The notes beneath the pieces are model-generated. The model saw only the letters and a program-made list of their open reading frames with translations, was not told the origin of the DNA and did not search any database. This document shows, piece by piece, positions 21,595-29,880 of a DNA stretch of 64,000 nucleotides; the stretch's first letter is position 1; each line of letters opens with the position of its first letter. Location of the stretch: NCBI GenBank assembly GCA_035493595.1, contig DATJHZ010000497.1, forward strand, positions 1-64,000. The letters are read 5' to 3'. A program made the translations under genes and the position numbers. The stretch is from DATCRE01 sp035493595 (lineage in GTDB: Bacteria > Bacteroidota > Bacteroidia > Cytophagales > Cyclobacteriaceae).

Positions 21595-22071
21595 ATGGAA
21601 TTAAACGAGAACATTCTAAAAGAAATCAATAAGCAGTTGCCTCAATTGGCCGCTACTGAATTAGTGACATTTATTGAAGATGCAAAAGGAACAAAAAAAC
21701 TCCTTGAAGTAACTCAGCAAAATGTAAAAACAATGCAGGCGGAACTTAGTGCACTTCGCGAAAAGGAATCTAAGTTTAATAATGCGACTAAAATGATGGA
21801 AGATGCTGAAAAACTTTCTAAAACAGCAGACGCACGGCAGGCTGATATGGAGTTGACACTAACAAAAGAAAAGCTTTCACAGCGTGATTTTGTGATTCAG
21901 AAATTCGAAGGTTTCCTGTCACTGCTTGTTAAAAATCCAAGAGCCATTGAAATGATTTCCGGAAGTGAGAACTTCTCTAATTCAACTTATTATGACGGAT
22001 CAAGAAATGTTAGAGAACACCTCCATTCTTCAACTTCATCACAATCAGAAAAGATTGAAACAAAAGACTAA
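21595..22071 (+). CDS. coiled-coil protein
   Basis: A 158-aa acidic protein, mostly coiled coil (residues 25-100; Ala, Leu, Lys, Glu heptads), then a Ser/Thr/Asn-rich tail. Its TAA shares a base with the ATG of the next gene. Probably an oligomerising factor in the recombination module; no known family. Confidence 0.6.
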   Translation: MELNENILKEINKQLPQLAATELVTFIEDAKGTKKLLEVTQQNVKTMQAELSALREKESKFNNATKMMEDAEKLSKTADARQADMELTLTKEKLSQRDFVIQKFEGFLSLLVKNPRAIEMISGSENFSNSTYYDGSRNVREHLHSSTSSQSEKIETKD

Positions 22072-22289
22072 TGCAACTCGAAAAAACTTTCACCGACAGC
22101 AAAACAGTATCTGGTATCCGCTACAATCCAGAAACCAAAGTTTTATCCATCACCTACGTAACGGGCAAGACTTACGACTATGCAGATGTGCCTGAACGTG
22201 TTGTTGATCATGCTATGAACGCTGAGTCTATCGGAAAATTCGTCAACACCTACATCAAAGAAGAATATAAATACAAACTTGTTAATTAA
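22071..22289 (+). CDS. KTSC domain protein
   Basis: A 72-aa protein with the KTSC layout: SKTVSGIRYNPETKVLSITY, then TGKTYDYADVPERVV and ESIGKFVNTYIKEEYKYKL. KTSC domains are small folds found fused to or near RNA- and DNA-related enzymes; the biochemical role is not settled. The entire protein is the domain. Confidence 0.85.
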   Translation: MQLEKTFTDSKTVSGIRYNPETKVLSITYVTGKTYDYADVPERVVDHAMNAESIGKFVNTYIKEEYKYKLVN

Positions 22290-22295
22290 TTTGTT

Positions 22296-23522
22296 ATGGC
22301 AGAAGAAACAACATCACTCATAAAGCTTGAACCTATCTTAAAACAAATGCAGGAGGTAGTGCCTCGCATGCAAAAAGGAAGTGCTAATAGTGTTGCTGCC
22401 ATGCGGCAGATCACCGAAATCACTTCGGATGAAGATCTTCAAAATGCTACTGGCGTACTTGTCGCTGTCAGAAATACATTCGATGCCATACAGAAATTAC
22501 GCAAGCCTATCACGGAGGAATTTGATAAGTTAAAATCTGAATTGATGGAGTTTGAGAAACTGGTTAGCCAGGACTCAAAAGACAATGAAGTAGCACGTAT
22601 CCGAAATCTTATTGGCGCCTATAACCAGGCTAAGCTGGACAAGAAACGTGAAGAAGAACTCAAGGCCCAAAAACAAAAGGACAAAGAGAATCATAAAGTT
22701 GATATTTCATCTCGACTGAAAAAGAAATTGGCCGATCTGTTAATTGAACGTGTGCGCCAAGTTCATGAAGGAAGTAAAAAACATTTTGATGTTCCGCTTG
22801 AGCAATTTGATGAACGTGCCGCTCAGTTTAAAAAGTTCAAGCCCGTTCTTAAAAAAGAGCAGTATGATTCATGCTTCATCACCGACTACAATAAAAGCAT
22901 AGTATCAGAAGAAGAGTACATTCAACTTGTTGCCGATCTTCAGGTAGAAGAAACGTATGCCAAATGGAGCGAACTTGTGCTGGAGCAAATTGTACCGAAG
23001 GTTAATGAGTGGATTGGACGTATTCCTGAGTTAAAACAAAAACTTGTTGATCTGAAAAACGCTACAGATGAAGAAAGCAGGCTAAAGATTGAGAAAGAAC
23101 AGAAAGAAAAGGCTGAGCAGGAAGAGCGCGAGAGTAAGGCAGAGATTGAGAACATGCAGAAAGCCTCTGATGAAAATATTCAGCGTGAAGCTGCCGTTGA
23201 TAAATTACAGAATGAATTCCGGGAGCAGGCTATTACGCAGCAACTGGAAGATGCAGGTCCGACTAAATTGATTTTGAAGTTCAAGGATGATAAGCCTGTG
23301 AAAGCTATCTGTGAGATCATCTATCATAATTTCAAACATGATAAATTCCCTAGCATCATAAAACTAGATAAGGACAAGAAGCCTAAGGTTGATGAGTATG
23401 GTTTCCCGGTATACGTGGATTGGTTGGACTTACTGGTTAGCTTCTTTGTTAAGTATGGCGACGTTAACATAAATGGTGTAGAATTGAAAGAGGTCACCAA
23501 AACTATTGTGAGAGCAAAATAA
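22296..23522 (+). CDS. coiled-coil phage protein of the recombination module
   Basis: A 408-aa protein. An N-terminal helical domain (residues 1-110, LRKPITEEFDKLKSELMEFE) is followed by a long charged coiled coil with a Glu/Lys-rich centre near residues 260-300, and a C-terminal domain (from about 325, PTKLILKFKDDKPVKAICEI). The N-terminal layout resembles phage proteins that accompany RecT (DUF1351 type), but I am not certain. No catalytic motif is seen. Confidence 0.6.
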   Translation: MAEETTSLIKLEPILKQMQEVVPRMQKGSANSVAAMRQITEITSDEDLQNATGVLVAVRNTFDAIQKLRKPITEEFDKLKSELMEFEKLVSQDSKDNEVARIRNLIGAYNQAKLDKKREEELKAQKQKDKENHKVDISSRLKKKLADLLIERVRQVHEGSKKHFDVPLEQFDERAAQFKKFKPVLKKEQYDSCFITDYNKSIVSEEEYIQLVADLQVEETYAKWSELVLEQIVPKVNEWIGRIPELKQKLVDLKNATDEESRLKIEKEQKEKAEQEERESKAEIENMQKASDENIQREAAVDKLQNEFREQAITQQLEDAGPTKLILKFKDDKPVKAICEIIYHNFKHDKFPSIIKLDKDKKPKVDEYGFPVYVDWLDLLVSFFVKYGDVNINGVELKEVTKTIVRAK

Positions 23523-23524
23523 TC

Positions 23525-23569
23525 ATGTACTTATTCTTCGACACCGTTAAAGAAGTGATTTTAAAATGA
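23525..23569 (+). CDS. 14-aa peptide, possibly a truncated exonuclease start
   Basis: ATG 23525 to TGA 23567-23569 gives MYLFFDTVKEVILK. The first seven residues equal the usual start of DnaQ-type 3'-5' exonucleases in phages (MYLFFDTETTG). It overlaps the next ATG by four bases, so it may now act only to couple translation. Probably a remnant of a deleted gene. Confidence 0.35.
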   Translation: MYLFFDTVKEVILK

Positions 23570-24159
23570 GTTACTTCGATCATCATTACGTCTCGAATTC
23601 TGATCTAAAGAAACTACATCATAAGCTGGCAGGAAGAGTTGATCAACCGAATCTTCAGGAGATTTATGATGCTGGTACACTCAACCATAATGCGCTACTG
23701 GAGCCATATAAATGTGACAAAACTCATCCTGGTTATCCACTGGCAAAGACAATGGCCGAAACTGTACTAAGAGATGAATTGTGTAGAAAGATAATTATGC
23801 ATCATGACTTCAGACGCGAGCATGAGTGGTATAGAAGCAACAGATGGGGACTTAAAGGCGTTCGGTGTAAGACTGATGGAGATAGTAAGGAATTATCAAC
23901 GATCTTTGAATACAAGGGGCTGGCGATTACTACTGAGAAAGCATTTGATGCCGCTATTCTTCATCACGATTATGATGCTTCGTGTTACTATTATTTAAAT
24001 GTTGTTGGCTATAAATACTATTTGATTGCTGGCGTATCGAAAGAGAAACCGAAGATGCTTTTCAAACGGCTATACACTAGAGACCATGATGTTTATTCCA
24101 GCGGAGGCATTAAGATTGAGACAGAAATTAGTGAGTGGAAAAATTTTGGATTTGTATAA
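23566..24159 (+). CDS. RecE/YqaJ-like PD-(D/E)XK exonuclease
   Basis: A 197-aa protein. It has the nuclease-family pattern: DAGTLNHNALLEP near residues 35-47 (conserved His41), RCKTDGDSK with Asp104/Asp106, then IFEYKGL with Glu115 and Lys117 (the ExK pair), and ASCYYYLNVVGYK, which resembles the downstream helix of the RecE/DUF3799 group. It would degrade one strand at double-strand ends to feed RecT. Shorter than RecE's C-terminal nuclease (about 260 aa), so it is a minimal version. Confidence 0.75.
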   Translation: MSYFDHHYVSNSDLKKLHHKLAGRVDQPNLQEIYDAGTLNHNALLEPYKCDKTHPGYPLAKTMAETVLRDELCRKIIMHHDFRREHEWYRSNRWGLKGVRCKTDGDSKELSTIFEYKGLAITTEKAFDAAILHHDYDASCYYYLNVVGYKYYLIAGVSKEKPKMLFKRLYTRDHDVYSSGGIKIETEISEWKNFGFV

Positions 24160-24171
24160 AAATTAAAAACT

Positions 24172-24462
24172 ATGTTGACCGGAAAAATTGATTGTTCTAA
24201 GATTGAAAAAGCCAGATTGTTTAATGGTAAAGATGGCGCGAAGTATCTTGATATTATTTTGATTCCTACGCCTAATGACAAGCATGGTAATGACTACATG
24301 ATTGTACAGTCCATTACAAAAGAGGAACGTGCTGCCGGGCAGAAAGGTAAAATACTTGGCAATGCTAAAGAATTAGGACAGCGAAGTAATGCTCCTCAGC
24401 AAGGAAATGATGGATGGGGAAGTGCTCCATCTAATAGTGATATTGACGGACTTCCTTTTTAA
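24172..24462 (+). CDS. SSB-like protein with acidic/aromatic tail
   Basis: A 96-aa protein. One OB-like beta region (LTGKIDCSKIEKARLFNGKD ... YLDIILIPTPND) then a flexible Gly/Gln-rich segment and the C-terminus DIDGLPF, like the acidic-Pro-Phe tip by which SSB recruits partners. Likely binds single-stranded DNA in the RecT/RecE module. It is shorter than bacterial SSB. Confidence 0.7.
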   Translation: MLTGKIDCSKIEKARLFNGKDGAKYLDIILIPTPNDKHGNDYMIVQSITKEERAAGQKGKILGNAKELGQRSNAPQQGNDGWGSAPSNSDIDGLPF

Positions 24463-24465
24463 GAT

Positions 24466-24882
24466 ATGATAGTTGTAGTCGGAGGCTGTTTTGATGTTTT
24501 GCACGTCGGGCATATAAACATGCTTATGTTTTGTCGCCAGATAGTAGGACAAAATGGAACTGTTATTGTCAGCATTGATAGTGATGATAAAATCGCTAAA
24601 GATAAAGGTGCGGACAGACCTATCTTCAATGTCTTTGAACGCGAAGATGCACTTATGGCACTTACAGCTTACGGAAATAAAGTAGTTAATGAAGTGCTTC
24701 GTCATCATGATAATGAAGAGTTACTTCAAATCATTGAGAAAATAAGGCCTGACTACATCGTGTCTTGTGATGAATATCGAGGACGTGTGGTCGGTGCTGA
24801 GTATGCTGAAGTTATTTACTTCAAGAAAGATGCACGATTTTCTTCTACTAAAATAATTGAGGCATGTCGAAGAAAAGAATAA
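24466..24882 (+). CDS. HldE-type nucleotidylyltransferase domain protein
   Basis: A 138-aa enzyme of the cytidylyltransferase-like superfamily. GGCFDVLHVGHINML (residues 6-20) carries the HxGH motif at 13-16; DRPIFNVFEREDALM and VSCDEYRGRVVGAEYAEVIY then FSSTKIIEA follow as in the C-terminal half of HldE (RfaE), which adds AMP to heptose 1-phosphate. In HldE this half is fused to a PfkB kinase; here the kinase is a separate gene 140 bp downstream. A glycerol-3-phosphate cytidylyltransferase-like activity is the main alternative. Confidence 0.78.
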   Translation: MIVVVGGCFDVLHVGHINMLMFCRQIVGQNGTVIVSIDSDDKIAKDKGADRPIFNVFEREDALMALTAYGNKVVNEVLRHHDNEELLQIIEKIRPDYIVSCDEYRGRVVGAEYAEVIYFKKDARFSSTKIIEACRRKE

Positions 24883-25025
24883 GATGCACAATTATTAATA
24901 ATGAATTTGCTTGTGATCTTGGTAATGGTTGGATTTATTGGTTTGTGATGAATGGAAATCATTATTACGCAAAACCACTTTTTGGCATATTCGATCCTTT
25001 ACCTAAAGACTGGAATAATTTATGA
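24864..25025 (+). CDS. small hypothetical protein (53 aa)
   Basis: ATG 24864 to TGA 25023-25025: MSKKRIRCTIINNEFACDLG, then GWIYWFVMNGNHYYAKPLFG. It overlaps the 3' end of the nucleotidylyltransferase gene and, by four bases (ATGA), the start of the kinase gene, so it links the two in one operon. Aromatic and beta-rich; unknown function. Confidence 0.55.
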   Translation: MSKKRIRCTIINNEFACDLGNGWIYWFVMNGNHYYAKPLFGIFDPLPKDWNNL

Positions 25026-25900
25026 CTAACGAAGAAATACTACAGCGTGCAAAAACTTTGAAGATCGCCATCATCGGTGATCTGATCGAAGACCGATACA
25101 TCATTGGTGACGTGCATCGAGTGTCACCTGAAGCTCCAGTAGTAGTAGTTTCAAAAACATCAGAGACTACATATGCGGGCGGTGCAGGTAATGTGTTTAT
25201 GAACCTGGTTAATCTTGGAGTTGATGCATACCTTTTCACCCGAGGTAATCCACGTGCTGATATTCTTTGTGATAGCATCTTCATTCACCCTGGTAGAACT
25301 CCAATTAAGACACGGATCATGTCTAACAATCATCATCTGCTTAGAGTGGATGATGAAGAGAGTAATCCGGATATAGTAGAGTATGATGATCTGACGTGGA
25401 AGGAAGATTTTGAAAAATTATTTCCTTCACTTGATGCCATTATATTCTCTGATTATCATAAAGGAACTATCAGTCCATCAATATCGAACACCATTATTTC
25501 ACTGTGTAATGAATTTAACATACCGGTGTTTGTGGATGCGAAGCGTGATTTTGATAAGTACAAGCATGCATTGATGATTAAATGTAACAAGCATGAGGCC
25601 AAAGATATTGATGTTGAGAAACTAAGGAGTGATTTGAAGGCCACATATTTTGTGGTGACTACTGGAGAAACAGGTATGACTGCTTTTTATTATGGCAATA
25701 TATGGCTTACACTAGCTGTTGATGTCGGTGTAGTAGATGTGTGTGGTGCTGGAGACATTGTAATTGCTATAGCAGCGATGGCTTTCGCTGCCGGAATGAA
25801 CATGATACCAGCACTTGATCTATCGAATAAAGCAGCAGGTGAGAGTTGTAAGCATGCTGGTGTGTATGCGTTGACGAAAGAAGACTTTTTAAAATTATGA
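25022..25900 (+). CDS. PfkB-family sugar kinase (HldE N-domain type)
   Basis: A 292-aa kinase like the heptose-7-phosphate kinase half of HldE. IIGDLIEDRYIIGDVHRVSP and EAPVVVV near residues 18-43 match its start (GDxxxDRYxxGxxxRxSPEAPVPVV), GGAGNVFMNL near 53-62 is the sugar-binding turn, ILSDYHKG-like IFSDYHKG near 142, and DVCGAGD at 239-245 is the catalytic PfkB motif (Asp245 base). It would phosphorylate a seven-carbon sugar phosphate. With its neighbours it reconstructs most of an ADP-heptose pathway; GmhA is not seen. Confidence 0.83.
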   Translation: MTNEEILQRAKTLKIAIIGDLIEDRYIIGDVHRVSPEAPVVVVSKTSETTYAGGAGNVFMNLVNLGVDAYLFTRGNPRADILCDSIFIHPGRTPIKTRIMSNNHHLLRVDDEESNPDIVEYDDLTWKEDFEKLFPSLDAIIFSDYHKGTISPSISNTIISLCNEFNIPVFVDAKRDFDKYKHALMIKCNKHEAKDIDVEKLRSDLKATYFVVTTGETGMTAFYYGNIWLTLAVDVGVVDVCGAGDIVIAIAAMAFAAGMNMIPALDLSNKAAGESCKHAGVYALTKEDFLKL

Positions 25901-26142
25901 GTTTGTATTCAGTTGTGCAGGATATGTCATCAGGCGAGACAATTGAAATATCTGATTATGTCTATTCTGATGTCTTTATTTCAAAAGATCCTTACGAATG
26001 GTTTAAAAATTCTTTACTTGTTTTTGCTGGTCATAGACCAAACTTAACAACAAAAGAAAAAGAAGAATTATTCTGCCGTCAGACTAATTGCATAATAAAG
26101 CATGATATAGTGACAATGAAAATTTTCATTACAAAAAAATAA
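25897..26142 (+). CDS. hypothetical protein
   Basis: An 81-aa protein (MSLYSVVQDMSSGETIEISD) lying inside the heptose-type operon, coupled to the kinase by four bases and to the phosphatase by a two-base gap. Mixed alpha/beta, two Cys (FCRQTNC). Function unknown; by position it may be an accessory factor of the pathway. Confidence 0.55.
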   Translation: MSLYSVVQDMSSGETIEISDYVYSDVFISKDPYEWFKNSLLVFAGHRPNLTTKEKEELFCRQTNCIIKHDIVTMKIFITKK

Positions 26143-26144
26143 TT

Positions 26145-26678
26145 ATGGAAACAGTTACAAACTTATCACCATCTCATAAATTAAGACCTGCATTATGTCT
26201 TGATTTTGATGGCACTATTAGAAGAAGTCCTAATGGTAATACGTTTATTAAAAACTATCAGGATATTGAATTGATTCCTGGGATGGAAGAAAAAATATGG
26301 AGTTTCAGAAATAAAGGATATTTAATTCTTGGCATCTCCAATCAAGCAGGCGTTGCTCATGGTTTTAAATTACCAATGGAGATTGAATTAGAACTTCAAA
26401 CAACTCTTAATTTATTTAAAGAAAATCCATTCCACATAGTGAAGCATTGTTACCATGATGGTAAAGGTAAAATTGAACCATACAATCATCGTTCATTATT
26501 ACGGAAGCCAGATATAGGCATGTTAGCCGTAATGGAGCATGATGCGTGGAATGAAGGGTTTGTAATTGATTGGGACAATTCTCTTTTTGTTGGAGATCGT
26601 CCAGAAGATCAAGAATGTGCTCGTAGAGCAGGAATGCCATTTTATCATGTTGATGATTTCAAAGGATTAGATGATTAA
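26145..26678 (+). CDS. GmhB-like HAD phosphatase
   Basis: A 177-aa HAD hydrolase. LDFDGTIRRSP has nucleophile and acid Asp20 and Asp22; SNQAGVAHG is the second motif with the loop typical of D,D-heptose 1,7-bisphosphate phosphatases (NQSGIARG in GmhB); RKPDIGML holds the Lys and VGDRPEDQECARRAG the acidic motif. The Zn-binding Cys cluster of classical GmhB is largely missing (CYHDGKG only). Following the kinase and the nucleotidylyltransferase, it would give heptose 1-phosphate. A polynucleotide 3'-phosphatase-type HAD is an alternative. Confidence 0.72.
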   Translation: METVTNLSPSHKLRPALCLDFDGTIRRSPNGNTFIKNYQDIELIPGMEEKIWSFRNKGYLILGISNQAGVAHGFKLPMEIELELQTTLNLFKENPFHIVKHCYHDGKGKIEPYNHRSLLRKPDIGMLAVMEHDAWNEGFVIDWDNSLFVGDRPEDQECARRAGMPFYHVDDFKGLDD

Positions 26679-26883
26679 GTTCACTCCAATCAATCACCAA
26701 TTCTCTCTCTTCAACTTCAATGACACGAAGCCAAAGACGAAGATACCTATTAAGCGTATCTCGAAAGAACGATATGAGCAGGCGGTGAAAGAATTGAAAG
26801 AAGGAAAAGAAAAGAGCATGTTGAATATGCTTAGAGATTTGAATGATTCATTGGATAGATACGAAAAAAGACATGGCATATAA
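26671..26883 (+). CDS. small basic protein (70 aa)
   Basis: A 70-aa basic protein (MIKFTPINHQFSLFNFNDTK) with a helical Lys/Glu-rich C-terminus. The N-terminal NHQFSLF...F phrase resembles short binding tails, but no family is recognised. Overlaps both neighbours. Confidence 0.55.
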   Translation: MIKFTPINHQFSLFNFNDTKPKTKIPIKRISKERYEQAVKELKEGKEKSMLNMLRDLNDSLDRYEKRHGI

Positions 26884-27460
26884 AACTGAAAATAAAACAA
26901 TGTGTATCTGCATAAAATGCGGAAAGCCAATTCAATATGATCAGGAAGATGGATATTGGGACAGCAAAGAGACAGATGAAAATTCCACGTTATGGACACC
27001 TATGTGTGAGGATAAAAAATTTCATGAACCAACATTGCATGTAAGAGGCGATAAAGGGTATTACTATATGAAAAAAGAAATTATACCGAGAACAATTTCT
27101 ATTGATTTTGATTCTACCTGCGTGCTAAACGAATGGCCACAGGTTGGCGAAAGTATTGAACATTGTGTTGATGTATTGAAGCGATTGAATAAGGCAGGCC
27201 ATACTCTTATTCTCGTGACTATGAGAGCAAACAATCTGCTTGATGATGCTGAAGAATGGTTTCGAAATAATGACATTGAAATAAAATACTCTAACTGCAA
27301 TCCTGAGTACGAAACTGGATCTCGAAAAATTTATTCTCATTTAATTTTGGATGATAAATCGATTGGTGTACCACTGATTAACAATCCGGAGATACACAAA
27401 AAGCCATTCGTTGATTGGGTTAAGGTTGAAAAAATATTGGAAGAAAAGGGATACTTATGA
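26873..27460 (+). CDS. zinc-ribbon plus HAD-family hydrolase
   Basis: A 195-aa protein from ATG 26873 (MAYKTENKTMCICIKCGKPI), preferred because it overlaps the upstream stop by only 11 bases. Residues 10-60 carry CIKCGK and a later MCEDKKFHE, which could be a small metal-binding knuckle. From about residue 70 comes a HAD domain: ISIDFDSTCVLNEWPQVGES, LILVTMRANNLLDDAEEWF, and HLILDDKSIGVPLI. Similar phosphatases occur in Bacteroides. The substrate is unknown; a role next to the heptose genes is possible. Confidence 0.7.
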   Translation: MAYKTENKTMCICIKCGKPIQYDQEDGYWDSKETDENSTLWTPMCEDKKFHEPTLHVRGDKGYYYMKKEIIPRTISIDFDSTCVLNEWPQVGESIEHCVDVLKRLNKAGHTLILVTMRANNLLDDAEEWFRNNDIEIKYSNCNPEYETGSRKIYSHLILDDKSIGVPLINNPEIHKKPFVDWVKVEKILEEKGYL

Positions 27461-27714
27461 AATACACAAACTTTCCAAAAGCAAAAGAACTTGTAAGTAA
27501 AATTGACAAGTACTATGAAAAATTGAATGAAATCAATGCAACTCCTATAGTTGTCATTCAAACATTTGGTGCTAGATACAATATTTTCACTATCGGAACT
27601 GATGGCAATTGTGAACATGAATACACACAATTAACAAAAGAATTTATTGAAAGAATAAAGGCTGATCTTACAGACAGAATCAATGAACTGATAGCAGAAC
27701 TTGAATTGCTATGA
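27457..27714 (+). CDS. hypothetical small protein
   Basis: An 85-aa protein: MKYTNFPKAKELVSKIDKYY, a beta segment (TPIVVIQTFGARYNIFTIGT) and a helical end. Four-base overlaps on both sides place it in the operon. Not recognised. Confidence 0.55.
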   Translation: MKYTNFPKAKELVSKIDKYYEKLNEINATPIVVIQTFGARYNIFTIGTDGNCEHEYTQLTKEFIERIKADLTDRINELIAELELL

Positions 27715-27956
27715 TCCGCCCAGAGATTATCTATCTCGAAGAACCCATTCTTATAGCTGGCATTAAAATTTTACATTCCAGAGAAGGATTGGTTTATCTG
27801 ATTGATCATTATAAGTGCTTGCTGAAACAAGATGTAAAAAGATTACCAGAGATCACGCAGCACATGGAGTTGCTTATTAAAAATTGGGAGATTCATTTAG
27901 AACTTTATAAAAAACAGCATGATCACATTACGACCGGAACAGAGAGCAACAGTTGA
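27711..27956 (+). CDS. hypothetical small protein
   Basis: An 81-aa mostly helical protein (MIRPEIIYLEEPILIAGIKI). The end overlaps the SNF2-like helicase start by 38 bases in a different frame. Function unknown. Confidence 0.55.
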   Translation: MIRPEIIYLEEPILIAGIKILHSREGLVYLIDHYKCLLKQDVKRLPEITQHMELLIKNWEIHLELYKKQHDHITTGTESNS

Positions 27957-29154
27957 TAAAAGTCTTGTTATCTTAAAAAGATATAATCTCCTGTATCTGG
28001 CGGCTCAGGTAAGAACTGGAAAAACTTTTATGTCATTGACTATTGCCAAAGAAATAGGATGGCGAAGAGTATGTTTCATAACCAAAAAAATGGCCATCTC
28101 CAGCATTAAGGAAGACTATCAAAAATTTGGTCATTTATTCGATTACATCAATATCACAAACTTTGAACAAGCAGAAAAACTTCATCCCGAGTATGATGGT
28201 TATATCGTAGATGAATCAGTTTCCATTTCTGCTTTTCCCAAACCTGGCGTATACTGCAAGGCACTTAAAAAAGTAATTCAAAAGAAGCCAGTAATACTTA
28301 TGTGCGGCACGCCTTGCCCAGAAAGCTATTCTCAGATTTTCCATCAATTCTGGATTTCTTATTTCTCTCCATTCTCTCCATACGCCAATTTTTACCGATG
28401 GGCCGATGATTATGTCATCAAAAAGATTGTATACCGAAATGGATTTCCGATCACAGAGTATAAAAATGCCAAGCAAAAAGAAATCATGGAAGTGGTCAAT
28501 CACTACATGGTCACACTCAGTCAGGAAGAGGCTGGCTTTGTTAGTCACGTTGAAGAGGAAGTAGTGTGGGTAGATATTGATAAGCGTGTATATCAACTGA
28601 TGGATGTGCTAAAGAAAGATAAGGTGTATAAAATGAAAAATGGCAATCATATCGTATGTGATACACCAGTTAAAATGCAGAGTGTCTTCCATCAGTTATC
28701 ATCAGGTACAGTTATTACAGAAGAAGATAAACGGGAACTGATTGATGAAAGCAAGGCTTGGTTTATCAAATCAAAGTTCGCCGGACAGAAGATTGCTATT
28801 TATTATCAGTTCGTAAGTGAGGGTGATTTACTTCGAAAGGTGTTCCCGTTGAACACGAATGTGCCGGAAGTATTCAATGAACATGAAAATATTACGTTTA
28901 TCTGCCAATTATCAAGCGGCAGGATGGGCGTTAACCTGAGCACAGCGGATGCACTTGTGCTCTATAATATTGCATTCTCTGCCATTACGTACTGGCAAGT
29001 AAGAGCCAGGATGCAGTCACACAGCCGGACCAAGGCGAGTAAGTTGTTTTGGATATTTAGTAAGAATGGTATTGAGAAGTATATCCATGCCGCGGTGACG
29101 AAGAAAAAAGATTATACGCTTAATATTTTCAAAAAAGATTTTGGAATAAAATGA
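27919..29154 (+). CDS. SNF2-like superfamily 2 helicase
   Basis: A 411-aa ATPase. Motif Q/I: RPEQRATVDKS and QVRTGKTF (Walker A, residues 30-37); motif II is VDES (97-100, DExx-type); the phrase YFSPFSPYANFYRWADDYV is like SNF2-family proteins of phages; motif V/VI at LSSGRMGVNLSTADALVLYN and QVRARMQSHSR (arginine finger). Phage members help replication or recombination by remodelling DNA or protein. Compact size, no extra domains. It is coupled by four bases to the DUF1643 gene. Confidence 0.85.
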   Translation: MITLRPEQRATVDKSLVILKRYNLLYLAAQVRTGKTFMSLTIAKEIGWRRVCFITKKMAISSIKEDYQKFGHLFDYINITNFEQAEKLHPEYDGYIVDESVSISAFPKPGVYCKALKKVIQKKPVILMCGTPCPESYSQIFHQFWISYFSPFSPYANFYRWADDYVIKKIVYRNGFPITEYKNAKQKEIMEVVNHYMVTLSQEEAGFVSHVEEEVVWVDIDKRVYQLMDVLKKDKVYKMKNGNHIVCDTPVKMQSVFHQLSSGTVITEEDKRELIDESKAWFIKSKFAGQKIAIYYQFVSEGDLLRKVFPLNTNVPEVFNEHENITFICQLSSGRMGVNLSTADALVLYNIAFSAITYWQVRARMQSHSRTKASKLFWIFSKNGIEKYIHAAVTKKKDYTLNIFKKDFGIK

Positions 29155-29654
29155 TTAAGGAAGCCTTCTTTTCCCCATGTAGACAATATCGATATCGCCT
29201 AGACAGGACATGGAACCGTAATTTACCCACAGCAATGTGTATAGGACTCAATCCGTCTACAGCAGATGAGCACGAAGATGATGCTACCATTGAATCCATC
29301 ATCCGTATTTTAACCCACAATGGATATGGAGCACTGAGAATGTGTAATGTATTTGCTATTATATCACCAAATCCTGAAGATATTCGTTCATGCCCAGATC
29401 CAGTGAAGGAAAATGATAAATGGCTTATTGAAACTATAGAGTACTCCCACATTCAAATACTGTGCTACGGCAACTTTAAACAAGTAACCTATCGTCTACC
29501 GTTCATCAAATCAATTATCACAGAACCAATGTGTTTCGGACACAACAAGAACGGATCACCAGTCCATCCATTATATAAGAAGGCAACAACACAAATTATT
29601 AAATTTAATGGCCCAAGAGTCCAAACTTCAGATACGAATCACCAAAAAGCTTAA
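29151..29654 (+). CDS. DUF1643 family protein
   Basis: A 167-aa protein of the DUF1643 family: YRYRLDRTWNRNLPTAMCIG, LNPSTADEHEDDATIESII, and MCNVFAIISPNPEDI match the family pattern. The family is frequent in phages and plasmids and has no firmly known activity. It begins in the stop of the helicase gene and its end overlaps the VRR-NUC gene by 47 bases. Confidence 0.85.
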   Translation: MIKEAFFSPCRQYRYRLDRTWNRNLPTAMCIGLNPSTADEHEDDATIESIIRILTHNGYGALRMCNVFAIISPNPEDIRSCPDPVKENDKWLIETIEYSHIQILCYGNFKQVTYRLPFIKSIITEPMCFGHNKNGSPVHPLYKKATTQIIKFNGPRVQTSDTNHQKA

Positions 29655-29877
29655 AAAATCAGGCTGGCTGGTGACTAAAATCATGTTGTGCTCTACACCT
29701 GGATGGCCTGATATTTACGCCATCCGAAATAAAAGATCTATCCACCTGGAAATAAAATCTAAGGGCAAAAAAGCCGAACCATTGCAGGAATACGTACATT
29801 ATCAGATAAAAAAGCAGTCCGGAGAGGTATACCTGATTGACACATGGGAAAAATTTCTTGCCTTAAAGTTGGATTGA
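29608..29877 (+). CDS. VRR-NUC nuclease
   Basis: An 89-aa minimal VRR-NUC domain (PD-(D/E)XK superfamily). STPGWPDIYAIR has Asp35, HLEIKSKG has Glu48 and Lys50, and LQEYVH has Gln60, the usual active-site set. Free-standing VRR-NUC proteins resolve Holliday junctions or cut flaps; in phages they often sit by an SNF2-like helicase, as here. It closes the recombination operon. Confidence 0.88.
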   Translation: MAQESKLQIRITKKLKKSGWLVTKIMLCSTPGWPDIYAIRNKRSIHLEIKSKGKKAEPLQEYVHYQIKKQSGEVYLIDTWEKFLALKLD

Positions 29878-29880
29878 ATA

